Source: Lithobates sylvaticus (lineage: Eukaryota > Chordata > Amphibia > Anura > Ranidae). From it: DNA of 64,000 nucleotides. The notes under the pieces were generated by a model. It had not been told where the DNA came from. It worked only from the letters and a program-made list of their open reading frames with translations, and ran no database searches. The stretch's first letter is position 1; every line of letters starts with the position of its first letter. Both the position numbers and the translations under genes were made by a program. Of the stretch, positions 52,746-63,155 are shown piece after piece. The stretch covers positions 165,250,226 through 165,314,225 of the forward strand of contig CM053031.1 of NCBI GenBank assembly GCA_028564925.1. Reading direction: 5' to 3'.

Positions 52746-54525
52746 TTCTCCCCATTTTTTCATTAAATTTTTAACATTTTTATACAATTTTAATTTTGAT
52801 CTTATTACCACTCCTATATCCTACTATTCATTATATCAGTCTCTGTAATGTATGCATTACATATTTTTAAGTATACTCTTCGGTTTTTACCTTATTTATA
52901 TAGTTCTATTGAATGGATAGTTATGCTTGCAATATCATATGTTTTTTTGAAGTACTCACAAGGAAAAGTTTGTATATAGGTGCTTTCCTGAAAAAAACTG
53001 GTTTAAAAAATTTGATCTGTCCGCACCAAGGCAAAATCAGTATATAAATGCATATATATCCTCTTTAATGCACAGCACCATGGATGTGCGGAGGTGCCCC
53101 CGAATGCGGGATCTCCACTAGAATAGTAAAGAATAAGGTCTATGTATACACACTAAGTGTTTTTAAACTTTAACTATTATCCCATATTTTTATTAAAGAA
53201 TTATGTTTGTTTTAGTATAAATATGAATCAGCAGCATACAGATTTTAAACCTCCCGTTCTTATCAGCATCATAATGAATACCAGGTTAGCATAGAACATA
53301 ATGGCATTGCTCTGTAAATGTGATTGAGATGTTTGTAACATGTACTCACATATGTGCCCAATCTACCTGAGTGTGAAATGGAATGATGCAAAAAGAAACT
53401 GATGTCACTATGGCAACCCGATGGTAAGCTATAAAAACCTCCACACTGATCACAGGACTCATTCCCTTGAAAAAGTCACGTGACCTGTGACACAACGCGT
53501 TGGGAGGAGGAGCCAGTGACGTTGCCTCGAGTGTTTGGATTAGACACAGGAGGTTCAGTGAGGAGGAGCAGGGCTGTCAGCCCAAGCCTGACTGTTTCAA
53601 CACTTGCTTTAACAATCTGGGTACACGTGAGTGGAATGGCTATAGTTTCATAAATATTTATGAACTAGCCACAAAGTGTTGCACTATGATACCTTTTTTC
53701 TTTATCCCCTTTATTGTGTCTGTATGAGCTATATGAGGATCAAATCGGCAGAGAGAACACAATTATTGGAGGAAAAGAGGAGCGCCACAAAGAGTAACAC
53801 TCACTAGGAAGCTTTATATAATTGAAAACCAGCGGGTTTGAGAGACTAATGTTGAACACACAAATTACTGCAAAATATTTATCAGTGTCATCATATATAA
53901 TTGTTTTTTTTTTTTGCTATTGACTCAATTATTCATGAACACCTGTATGGTATACGTCATTAGCGATTAATTGGTCATCTGTTTATTTTATCGATCTATC
54001 CTATCTCTTAGTGTGTGGATCTCATGCGATTTTGGTTGGAGTATTCTTAACAGATACAGATCAACACACACTTTTTTATACATTATTTATATACACATGT
54101 TTTGAACATGGCACAGAATTTTATCTCACAGAATTTTATTTCACACATTTATTTATTTAGTTCCTATCGCAGCAATTAAGCACATTAGTCATTTTAAGGA
54201 AGTATGCACATTATTTGTGAATTGTGCACTACAAAGGAAGTATAATATATAATATATATTTTTATTCACTAATTTTTTACACAGCACTGCACAGGAGCAA
54301 CACTGTTTATTTCATTTATTCAAAGGCTACCGATTTTATTTATTTATGAAGGTTGATTTAGCGCACCAATTATTCACAATTGTGTATATTTTTTATCTAT
54401 TTTTTTAGTGTGTGAGCACTGTACATTGGTTGCAGCCAGATCATTTGGGGATCTTTTTAAATTATCTGGTAATTTTATTATATTATCAGCGCTTGAGTCA
54501 CTGCACTTTCACTTTGTTAAAGTAG

Positions 54526-54835
54526 AACAACCTTGCCTTAACAGGGGTGGGGCCTTCATCACTATCTATCCACATATAGAGCCATTTTACCATCTCTGCC
54601 CTAGCCAATTGACAATTTAAGCCATGTTAATTGAAGGATTAACAACTATGCAACTTGCCTGACACCACTTTCACACCTCAGATCTTGATCTTGGGTAATC
54701 AACATCTTCCTCGACACATTCCTTAGTGACTGCACGAAGGTGTCTGTGTGTAAATATAAATGTTGGGGTATATTCCTGACACTTGGATACGCTACAAAAT
54801 GTGTTAAATTTTACAAAACAGATCCAGTTGAATGT
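54526..54835. other. No gene seen
   Basis: Unassigned sequence to the right of the Penelope target duplication; probably the pre-insertion flank. Confidence 0.4.
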
Positions 54836-55883
54836 GATTAAAGTGATACTAAAGGCAACTTAAAAAAAAAAATTGCAAACATAGTTACATAGTAGGTGAG
54901 GTTGAAAAAAGAAAAAAAGTCCATCAAGTTCAACCTGTGTGTGTGATTATATGTCAGTATTACATTGTATATCCCTGTATGTTGCGGCCGTTCAGGTGCT
55001 CATCTAATAGCTTTTTAAAACTATCAATGCTCCCCGTTGAGACCACCGCCTGTGGAAGGGAATTCCACATCCTTGCGGCTCTTACAGTAAATAACCCCCT
55101 ACGTAGTTTAAGGTTAAACCTCTTTTCTTCTAATTTTAATGAGTGGCCACGTGTCTTGTTAAATTCCCTTCCGTGAAATAGTTTTATCCCTATTGTGGGG
55201 TCACCAGTACGGTATTTATAAATTGAAATCATATCCCCTCTCAATCGTCTCTTCTCCAGAGAGAACAAGTTCAGTGCTCGCAACCTTTCCTCATAATTAA
55301 TACCCTCCAGACCCTTTATTAGCTTAGTTGCCCTTCTTTGTACTCGCTCCATTTCCAGTACATCCTTCTGGAGGACTGGTGCCCAGAACCGGACAGCATA
55401 CTCGGTGTGGCCAGACCAGAGTCTTGTAGAGCAGGAGAAATATTGTTTTATCTCAGGAGTTGATCTCCATTTTAATGCATGCCAATATTATGTTTGCTTC
55501 ATTAGCAGCAGCTTGGCATTGCATGCCATTGCTGAGCCTATCATCTACTAGGACCCCCAGGTCCTTTTCCATCCTAGATTCCCCCAGAGGTTCTGCCCCC
55601 AGTGTATAGATTGCATTCATATTTTTACCACCCAAATGCATTATGTTAAACCTCATTTGCCATGTAGTTGCCCACCCCATTAATTAGTTCAAATCTTTTT
55701 GCAAGGTTTCCACATCCTGCGGAGAAGTTATTGCCCTGCTTGGCTTAGTATCGTTCGCAAATACAGAGATTGAACTGTTTACCCCATTGTTATACGTGTT
55801 ATACTTACCTACTCTGTTCAGCGGTTTTGCACAGAGCAGCCCCGATCCTTCTCTTCCTGGGCTTCGCACCGGTGCTTCTGGCT
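54836..55883. mobile_element. MITE half, interrupted by CR1
   Basis: The left part (ttaaagtgatactaaaggcaac, 54836-54880) and the right part (gttatacttacctactctg..gcacagagcagccccgatcc, about 55793-55883) are two pieces of a short repeat family common in frogs. The CR1 copy separates them. The right part stops where the next element starts (tagggatgggcgaac). Confidence 0.5.
54881..55792 (-). mobile_element. CR1-like LINE, 5'-truncated
   Basis: The minus strand carries the 3' end of a CR1-like ORF2 in consecutive pieces. They are VFANDTKPSRAI (FADD-type catalytic motif with D changed to N), HLGGKNMNAIYTL, EKDLGVLVDDRLSNGMQCQ, then MERVQRRATKLIKGLEGINY through FTVRAARMWNSLPQAVVS. The last frame (54960-55352) is open for 130 codons. 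It ends at an 8-mer-like tail (ctatgtaactatg on the minus strand), the usual CR1 ending. Breaks: a Cys-rich stretch near 55400 is out of frame, and the DD-to-ND change would inactivate it. Confidence 0.85.
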
Positions 55884-57045
55884 AGGGATGGGCGAACGGT
55901 TCGGCCCAAACATAAGTTCGGGCCAAACTTTGGTTGTTCAGACATTCGGTGAACAACGAACAATATGCGGTGTTTGCGGCAAATTCGAAAGCCACAGAAC
56001 GCCGTTAAAGTCTATGGGACACTAACATGAAAAATCGAAGTGCTCATTTTAAAGGCTTATATGCAAGTTATTGTTATAAAAAAGTGTTTGGAGGCCAGGG
56101 TCCTGCCCCAGAGGACATGTATCAATGCAAAAAAGTTTTAAAAACGGCCATTTTTTTCGGGAGCAGTGATTTTAATAATGCTTAAAGTGAAACAAAAATG
56201 TAATATTCCTTTAAATATTGTGCCTGGGGGGTGTCTATAGTATGCCTGCAAATTTGCAGTTTTCCCATGTTTAGAACAGTACCACAGCAAAATTACATTT
56301 CTAAAGGAAAAAAGTAATTTAAAACTGATCACGGCTGTAATGAATTTTCAGGTCTCAGCAATATAGCTAAAACTCAAAAAAATGCTCATGCCCCCCCCCC
56401 CCAGTCAATTACCAGGGCCTTCAGTCAACCCCGAACCAAAAATTAAAAAAAAATTGCGTGGGGGTCCCCCAAAATCCATACCAGACCTGAAGGGGAACCT
56501 TGTGCCAAATGTAAAAAAAAATGGCGTAGGGGACCCCCAGATCCTGGCCCCATGTGAATTGGTAAGGGGTACATTGTACCCCTACTATTTCACAAAATAA
56601 AGTGTTAAAAATAGTAAAAAAAGATAGGAGACACTTTTGGACAAGTCCTTTATTAAAAAATAAAAAATAAAAATGTCCCGCGATGTCCATTCATCTTCTA
56701 TCATGCCACCAGATGAAACGAAAAAAGAAAAAAAATGCAACAGCTCTGCCTCGCTGAGTGGTGATTTTGAGGGGACCCCTATGCCCTTTTTTAAAAAAAT
56801 GTGGTGCAGGGTTCACCTTAATTTCCATACCAGACCTGAAGGGCCTGGTATAGATTTTGGGGGGACACCCACGCAATTCTTTTTTTAATTTTTGGTTTGG
56901 GGTTCCCCTTATTATTCATACCAGACCCAAAGGGCCTGGTAATGGACTGGGGGGGGGGCATGCAGTTTTTTTCAATGAGTTTTAGCTATGCCATGTCGAG
57001 ACCCGACAATCCATTACAGCCGCGATCAGTTTTAAATGTGCGAGG
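55884..57045. mobile_element. hAT-like foldback element, truncated
   Basis: It starts tagggatgggcgaacgg, with inverted words (ttcggcccaaac/ttcgggccaaac) near the end. An internal inverted pair lies at about 56319-56390 and 56965-57036 (actgatcacggctgtaat against attacagccgcgatcagt). Between them are GGGGTCCCCC-rich sections of a type shared with the foldback at 45.8-48.2 kb. The right end does not reach a matching terminus, so the element is truncated. No coding frame is present. Confidence 0.6.
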
Positions 57046-58017
57046 TTGTATATGTCTTACCCAGCATTTCATATTCCTGATATGTGCCTGCTGTACCATG
57101 TACATGTGTGAAAAAGTATCATATTCTCTTTGTATTGCTTCCTTTGTGTGAAATCCCTGGTGTTCCTGCCAGTCCCACTGCTTTCCTGTTAAAAACTAAC
57201 CACACTAAGCAGGAGAACACACCATTGTCAATTCTCTAGCTAGCCTTTCACTGGGAAGTTCATTGTACTGCTGTTTCTCCTCCCCTAGCTCTTATGCAGC
57301 TAAGGACAGAGGGAATGTGATCACTTATGTAAAAGGATAAAAAAGGTATTTATAATGTTGTGTATATCTATGCAGAAATGTTATGCCTTACATTTATATT
57401 TGTAAACTGAATAGGTTGTTTTAGAAGTTGAGGGTTTACAATCGCTTCAATTCGCTGCAGTATTACAAATCCTTTCACAAGTAAGATAGCTACCATACCT
57501 ATATATTACATCTGTGTATTTAGTGGTTTGCCTGGAGTTCAGCATTAAACATTCTACGAAGTTATGTATTTAAATAACTGGAACTGGTAGATCTACAATT
57601 CTGCCTTTATAAATACCTATCCAGGCTATACTTCTTAAATTAAATATTACAAATTTAACTTCATGGCTAGGCCTCAGATTGTCCCAGTAGCAAAATTAGA
57701 GTGTCATGTAATTATTTTAGTTCTCTATTTTGCAGAAAATTACGGGTATCATTTATATATATACAGTATATAACTGTGATGTAAATGTAATCAAATTATT
57801 GCAAATAATTGTATTAGTAAGTATTAAATAGTCTGTCTATGTATACAGTGAGTTAACATATGTATGTTGGAGCAGCCATATCTATTCATTCATGCTGTAT
57901 GCTGGCTTTGCTTCCTATTTAGCAGATCTGCACATTGAATGTTCTTTCCCCCTGTTATTTCTGATTTGATTGAAAATAGACTCCACATAAGGCTACATGA
58001 TCTTACTGCAATAATCA
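57046..58017. other. No gene seen
   Basis: AT-rich sequence without recognisable repeats. It may be downstream flank or distal 3' UTR of GRIN2A. Confidence 0.4.
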
Positions 58018-58442
58018 TTAAAGAAGAATTGTGGGATTGGAAAACAATAAACATACATACTGTACTCACCTAGATGGCTGCAGCATCCATGTGATGCTGC
58101 AGCTGTACTTCGACAGCTCTAAGACCAAGGACTGAGTGATCACATGACCGCTGATCGCTCAGTTCTCAGTCTTTACTGAGCAGACATCCGGTGACAGTCA
58201 GTCACTGTGCTGAGAATCTGAGCCAGCTGCCAATCAGGCATCTGGGCAGATCCCCGCATGATTTTTGGTTCCCTGCAGAGCCTGGACTGGCCCTTTGATG
58301 TTAGCTGACAGCTTGTAGTCAGATGAATCTGGGTAACAGGAGTGCAGAAATAAGTGTACTTTTGTGAGCTCTTTTAAAGTAAACATGTGGGAATACCTGC
58401 AGCTGTCAGCAGATAGCAAGACCTGTAGCAATATCATTCTCT
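58018..58442. repeat. Possible MITE, moderately GC-rich island
   Basis: A 400-bp block that differs in composition from its AT-rich surroundings, with internal hairpins (ctgcagcatccatgtgatgctgcag; gagaactgagcgatcagcggtc-like words). It begins ttaaagaagaattgtggg and ends near aaagtaaacatgtggg. I suspect a frog MITE but could not define termini. Confidence 0.35.
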
Positions 58443-60933
58443 AGTGCCTCCTGCCACCGTCATTGAGCAAATTGAGCAAATTGCATTGTAGGGGAAGATT
58501 GAGACTGCAATTATGCAACAGTCCAGAAAAAGGATGATTGGTAGGATGCCCCAGGCAATGCTGGAGAATAATATTGCTATGAAAACAATATGAACTGATT
58601 GCTTATGCTGTTAGCAATCAGCTGCTGAGCTTAGTGTATTTTTAGGTTTATTTAAAAAATATATTCTAACCACATTCCCTATTATAAAGATCACCACTAA
58701 AAGGAGAATCTACAAATTTATATAAAGTACAATCATTCAAATATGGCAAAACAAGCATGTACAATTTGAAAGGCACAAACAAATATTTTTGGGTAAAGTT
58801 ACACTAACCATTTAAAATATGTGTTTACTAAAAACACTCTAATTCCCTTTAATATACATGCACATGCATGTTATACATTTTTGCCCATGAAAGTACTTGT
58901 GTTTCTGAAGATTGCTAATGCCAAAAAGGAATTTTTTTTTTTTGCAGAATCAAGTATGAATGATGCATCAGTTCAGTGCCTGACTGAATGCTCAATATTA
59001 AAAAAATATATAAGCTCTAACATTTTTCAGCACAAAACTTAAGTTGGAAATTTAGTATTTTATAGAATGTATAATTCTAATTGTTTGTGTATATAGAGTA
59101 GAGGACTGTGTTAAATAGGCTAGGCTTCATAAACCTTTCCTCCAAACTTGTCAACTGGATTTAACTAAATAGACGTTTAAAAATACCATGTGTAGTGCTG
59201 TGTTGGGTAAAGTTACTTTTTAGGATATCCAGCAAATATTTCAGAATGTTGATTTCAAATTGTGATCTGAAAACACGATGGACAGTAGTCAAACCCAGAA
59301 AGGCTAAATTGTTAAAAAAGAATGAAGAAAAGGAAATGTGTCTATTTTACCGGAGGTGACCAGATAACTGTTTTCATATCCTAATGTATGTCAGAATGAC
59401 ATATGACAACTGGAAATAGGACTGGCTGCTAAGGACAATAGTCAAACTTCCATTTTCTGTTTCTTCATTTTTTTTGTAATTTTTATTTTTTACTAATAGT
59501 GTAATATTCCACTCCAAATAAGTCCTTTTGTCCAATAACAACATGGCACAAGTGTTTTATACAAGGTCAAGGAATAACCTTTCAGACATTTGTCAATATG
59601 GAATTCCCTTTGTACAATAAACATAAAGACATGCAGATGTAGACTACCATGCACTGATTTAAGTGCTACACATCAACATTTCAGGTGCAGCTACTAAAGA
59701 AGATAAACATTTGTCTCCTTAATTGAGAAGAACATTTTTTATGAGATCAACTGTGGTATCATGGTAAATTATTTTACCCCAATAAAATTACAGAATGTTG
59801 CTACATCTGTACTGATATTTAAATATAGATCTATAGCTATGCACTCAACTGATATATCTACAAATGTAGCAGTCATTTGGTGTACTATACACGTATATAT
59901 ACATAAGGTAGCAGTGTGGAATATCTGTAACATTTTAGGCTGTAATACCCTACTTTGGAAGTGTAGAAAATGGAAATATTGTAACATTGACTGGATAAAT
60001 ATTTTAAAAAAGAATAACTGACATGAATTACTAGTAATTCTAGTCCATTAGTCCACTAGTAATAGTTTTGGATTTAAAAAAAAAAAAAAACTGTTTAAAA
60101 CTAGTTGTGACCATGTCACAAATCTACTGTCTGTGAATTAAAAATTATGTCTACAGTAGCATGAACAAAATGTTATAAATGAAAACTTTTGGATCTAGTT
60201 TAGTCTACACTATCTGCATTTATACACAAATATTGTGAAAATCATTGATTGATTTTTTTTTTTTAATTCTATAAGTAGAAGTAATTTTTTTCAGCCCCTT
60301 GTAGTTACTGTATAGAAAACATTTTCTTTGTCTTAAACTACATGCATACAGTATTGCTTATTTCTCTAGTAAAAACAATAGCTGACAACATAAGATGTGT
60401 TTTAGTATAGTATAGTAATGTCTAAGTGTGTAAAACACATAAAATATTAGCTGCCAATATTTAATCAGATTGCATTTTCAGTGTTGGCCTATGTCATGGC
60501 TTAGTTTGCCCTTCTGTAGTAAGGTTGACAAAAGAACTATGTTATCTTACAGGTATATTCTGTTTCCCTACAGAGAATTCAGAGCTCCCACAGTAAAGAA
60601 AACAATTTGACATGACTTATAATCACTACAGAAGGGAGTATTGTTTGGGAGTCAAGTGCATTTCGGCATTTGTATTTTTCTTTATGATTGCTCATTAGTC
60701 TAGAGCCATCATGCCTTTAGGTTGTTTGAAAACATTTTAAATAAATCCAGTAAACAAAAGCAAATTATCCCACGTAGACTGGAATGAGTGGAAGCCCTAT
60801 GAATATTATGTACTGAGAAAGCTAACATTGCTTTTCCTAAGCATTGTTCATTAATCTTGGATTCTGTTGGCAGCTATACTTTTTTTTTTCCTTTTTTTCA
60901 TTTTGAGCCAGACTTGAGACATACAGTAAACAT
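58443..60933 (-). other. GRIN2A 3' flank, probably 3' UTR
   Basis: AT-rich, without open frames and without recognisable transposons for about 2.5 kb next to the stop codon. Mammalian GRIN2A has a 3' UTR of several kilobases, so much of this is probably transcribed. Candidate AATAAA words on the minus strand exist, but no poly(A) site can be chosen from sequence alone. Confidence 0.5.
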
Positions 60934-62718
60934 TTAAACATCTGATTCAATACTAGGCATTTTTTTAAATACACGTCTATTGCTGCAGGAATTTGCAACC
61001 CTTGGAGCTGGGCACATACTATTCTTGCTTGAAGCATAAGGCATGACATACTCTGAAACACACATGTCATTTGGTACCCGTCCATCCCTTGAGGAATATG
61101 AAGTGGTAGATTTAATAGATGACCTTAAATAATTATCATTTCTGGCTTTAAATGATGTTGATTGTTTATAAATGTCAGAAGAGCTCTGTCCATGATTCAG
61201 GTTTTGGTTCTCCTGATAAGAATGTAGGAAAGGGTTTTCAGAGGAAATATCTGTGTAAAGGGATCTGCTTCGCTTAGTTTCCTTTAAAGAGTGTGTATAA
61301 AGTGGAGTCTTATTTCCCAATAGTTTTTCTGAGGGAACAATAAGTAGGTTAGCAAAAGGGCTTTCTTGCAAATAGCGTTCTTTGTCTTTCAAGCTTATAC
61401 TGCGGGATGGCCTTTCAACGTCTATCTCCCTCGGTTTATTTATGTTATCACAAGAATGCTGTCTATTGATTCTTAACTTGTTCTTCTTCTGAAGCTGTAG
61501 AGCATTGTTCTCGACCCAGTTGTGCTCAAAAACATCTTCAGAATGAACAGAATTAGCGGTCTCATGCAGCATTCGGTCTTCATCAATGTCATAAAGGTTT
61601 CCTATATGTAGACAGTCATCACATTTATAAGGGGACCTGGTTGAGTAGTGACCAGTATAACTAGGTACATTAGAAAGACAACTTCGGCAATGGGTCAAGT
61701 TCTGCCTATGCCTGTCATTGATTTCTGTTATAGATGCATTCTTTTCTTTTAAACTATAATGTTTATTAAATAATTTGTATTGAATATCATTGTTTGGAAG
61801 ACTTTCCTCATTGTGCAAAGGAGTCCTATTAATATGAAGAGAAGAATCTGACTTTTTGTAATTGTCATTTTGATCTTGATACACCTCAGGGTAATCACCT
61901 TCCTCCTGAGCAGGGGCATTGTCACCGTACTGAGGTTGCTCCACTAAAAAATTAGGCTCCTTGTCCCCATTGATGGTGTAAATTTTATCCCGAGCAGAAC
62001 TTTGTTTACTTTTTAAATAAGACAACTCAACTTCACTACAGTCTCTAGGATACTTTGATATGGATCGTTTCTTTAAATTTTCCTTACTCTTGTGAGATTT
62101 GCCATTGTTTTCAGTGTCTACCTGGCAGGTTGCTCTACTTGACGTGTCAGATGCATCAGAAAAATGCCCATCCTCTGGAAGAAAGTGCTTGTTTTTGCTG
62201 GATGGTTTGGGATCTTCATTTCCATTTTCATTGATTGAACCCTGATTCTGCCTTAAAGTCTCTACAGACTTTTTCCAAAGTTGCCTTGGTCTTGAATTTG
62301 CTTTGGGGTCTGCACTAACAGCAACCTCAACTGTGTTGGGGTTGGATTCATTTAATGTTAAGGGGTGTTGACCTTGAAACACGTAATTGTTAAGATTGTC
62401 CATATGGCGGTTGCTAGGTAGAATAGAGAGATCATGTGCATTTTCAATATATATCTCTTTTTGCTGGAAAGGTCTGTTATCTGAATAAATTAGATTTCCC
62501 TTATCTAGCACCATGTCCATCAACAGAGACCCTCTTGGAATATAATTAGTTGTTCTTTTGGGAGAATTACATTGGGATGAGTTTAGATTGCTTAAATTAG
62601 TCATGTTTTTCGATGATCTCAACAACTTTAACATGTTTGTTTGAGATGCAGTAAAACTGAAATCTGGAGATTTTCTTTTTTCTTCTATATGCACTCCATG
62701 AATACAGCTGTAAATACC
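60934..62718 (-). CDS. GRIN2A: GRIN2A last coding exon (GluN2A cytoplasmic tail)
   Basis: The exon encodes 594 residues of the C-terminal tail of NMDA receptor subunit GluN2A, a postsynaptic glutamate-gated cation channel. It begins [13 protein letters not shown] directly after a splice acceptor and ends [10 protein letters not shown] plus TAA. ESDV is the ligand for PSD-95-type PDZ domains. Conserved blocks include [44 protein letters not shown] and [10 protein letters not shown]. Four cysteines (exon residues 344, 347, 366, 369) keep the 3-19-3 spacing of the human palmitoylation cluster. SPYKC keeps the Cdk5 site equivalent to Ser1232. Compared from memory, human GRIN2A encodes 599 residues here. 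The paralogue GRIN2B ends SSIESDV but lacks these blocks. Tyr1292 (human) is Cys here (RQHSCDN). The frame is intact; upstream exons lie beyond 64000. Confidence 0.97.
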   Translation of the reverse strand, partial: GIYSCIHGVHIEEKRKSPDFSFTASQTNMLKLLRSSKNMTNLSNLNSSQCNSPKRTTNYIPRGSLLMDMVLDKGNLIYSDNRPFQQKEIYIENAHDLSILPSNRHMDNLNNYVFQGQHPLTLNESNPNTVEVAVSADPKANSRPRQLWKKSVETLRQNQGSINENGNEDPKPSSKNKHFLPEDGHFSDASDTSSRATCQVDTENNGKSHKSKENLKKRSISKYPRDCSEVELSYLKSKQSSARDKIYTINGDKEPNFLVEQPQYGDNAPAQEEGDYPEVYQDQNDNYKKSDSSLHINRTPLHNEESLPNNDIQYKLFNKHYSLKEKNASITEINDRHRQNLTHCRSCLSNVPSYTGHYSTRSPYKCDDCLHIGNLYDIDEDRMLHETANSVHSEDVFEHNWVENNALQLQKKNKLRINRQHSCDNINKPREIDVERPSRSISLKDKERYLQESPFANLLIVPSEKLLGNKTPLYTHSLKETKRSRSLYTDISSENPFLHSYQENQNLNHGQSSSDIYKQSTSFKARNDNYLRSSIKSTTSYSSRDGRVPNDMCVSEYVMPYASSKNSMCPAPRVANSCSNRRVFKKMPSIESDV

Positions 62719-62740
62719 CTAGAAAAATAATACAAACACA
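62719..62740 (-). other. Splice acceptor of the GRIN2A last exon
   Basis: On the minus strand a T-rich tract (gtttgtattatttttct) precedes AG at 62720-62719. The exon then opens in phase 0 with GGT for Gly, which matches residue 866 of the human protein by my count. Confidence 0.9.
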
Positions 62741-63155
62741 AAAAATTGTTATGTTCTTCATCATCAGAGCTATATATACCATTTGATGATTTTTTGCCAA
62801 TTTCATTTAATACCCAATAAAATGTTTAATTTGCCTACAGCTTAGTTTAAAAATTTCAGAGGAGCTTGTTTAGTACTTCATTCTTAAATAAGGTAAAGAC
62901 ACAAGGAAGTGAACCTTTCACCACCTTCTGCTTCAAAGAAGTTTGGGTTCTATTTATTAAGGTGACTTTAATAAAAACACACGTATGCAATGCTTCACAG
63001 CAATCAGTCATATTTAACAGTGAAAAAGGACATGTGAATAATGAAGTATGAATATGATTAGTTGCTGTAAGGTAATACAGACAGTCTGATAATAAAAGCA
63101 GAAGAAAAAGCAAAAATTTCCAAGGTTTAAAATGTTGCTTCCCCCTGCTCATATA
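62741..63155 (-). other. GRIN2A last intron, no feature seen
   Basis: AT-rich intron sequence between the splice acceptor and the Tc1 copy. Confidence 0.7.

Larger units (their letters stand above)
45447..54511. mobile_element. Penelope-like element, inverted duplication
   Basis: The 14-bp word CTTTGTTAAAGTAG lies at 45433-45446 and 54512-54525 and brackets the whole structure. The left arm (to about 50765) carries the 3' part of a Penelope element on the minus strand; the right arm (about 50800-54407) carries it on the plus strand. The arms match along some 2.9 kb, including AT-rich tracts and non-coding termini. The reverse transcriptase core is only in the right arm, so the left arm is the shorter one. 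Inverted, partly truncated double copies are usual for Penelope-like elements. A foldback transposon (45821-48229) lies in the left arm. The element is decayed. Confidence 0.88.

Noticed and set aside
53500-53727. Plus-strand frame of 75 codons near the Penelope right end
   Set aside because: It lies in the non-coding terminus of the element. The mirrored sequence in the left arm does not preserve it.
59761-60021. 86-codon frame near the GRIN2A 3' flank
   Set aside because: AT-rich composition, no conserved motif, and a similar frame on the opposite strand.
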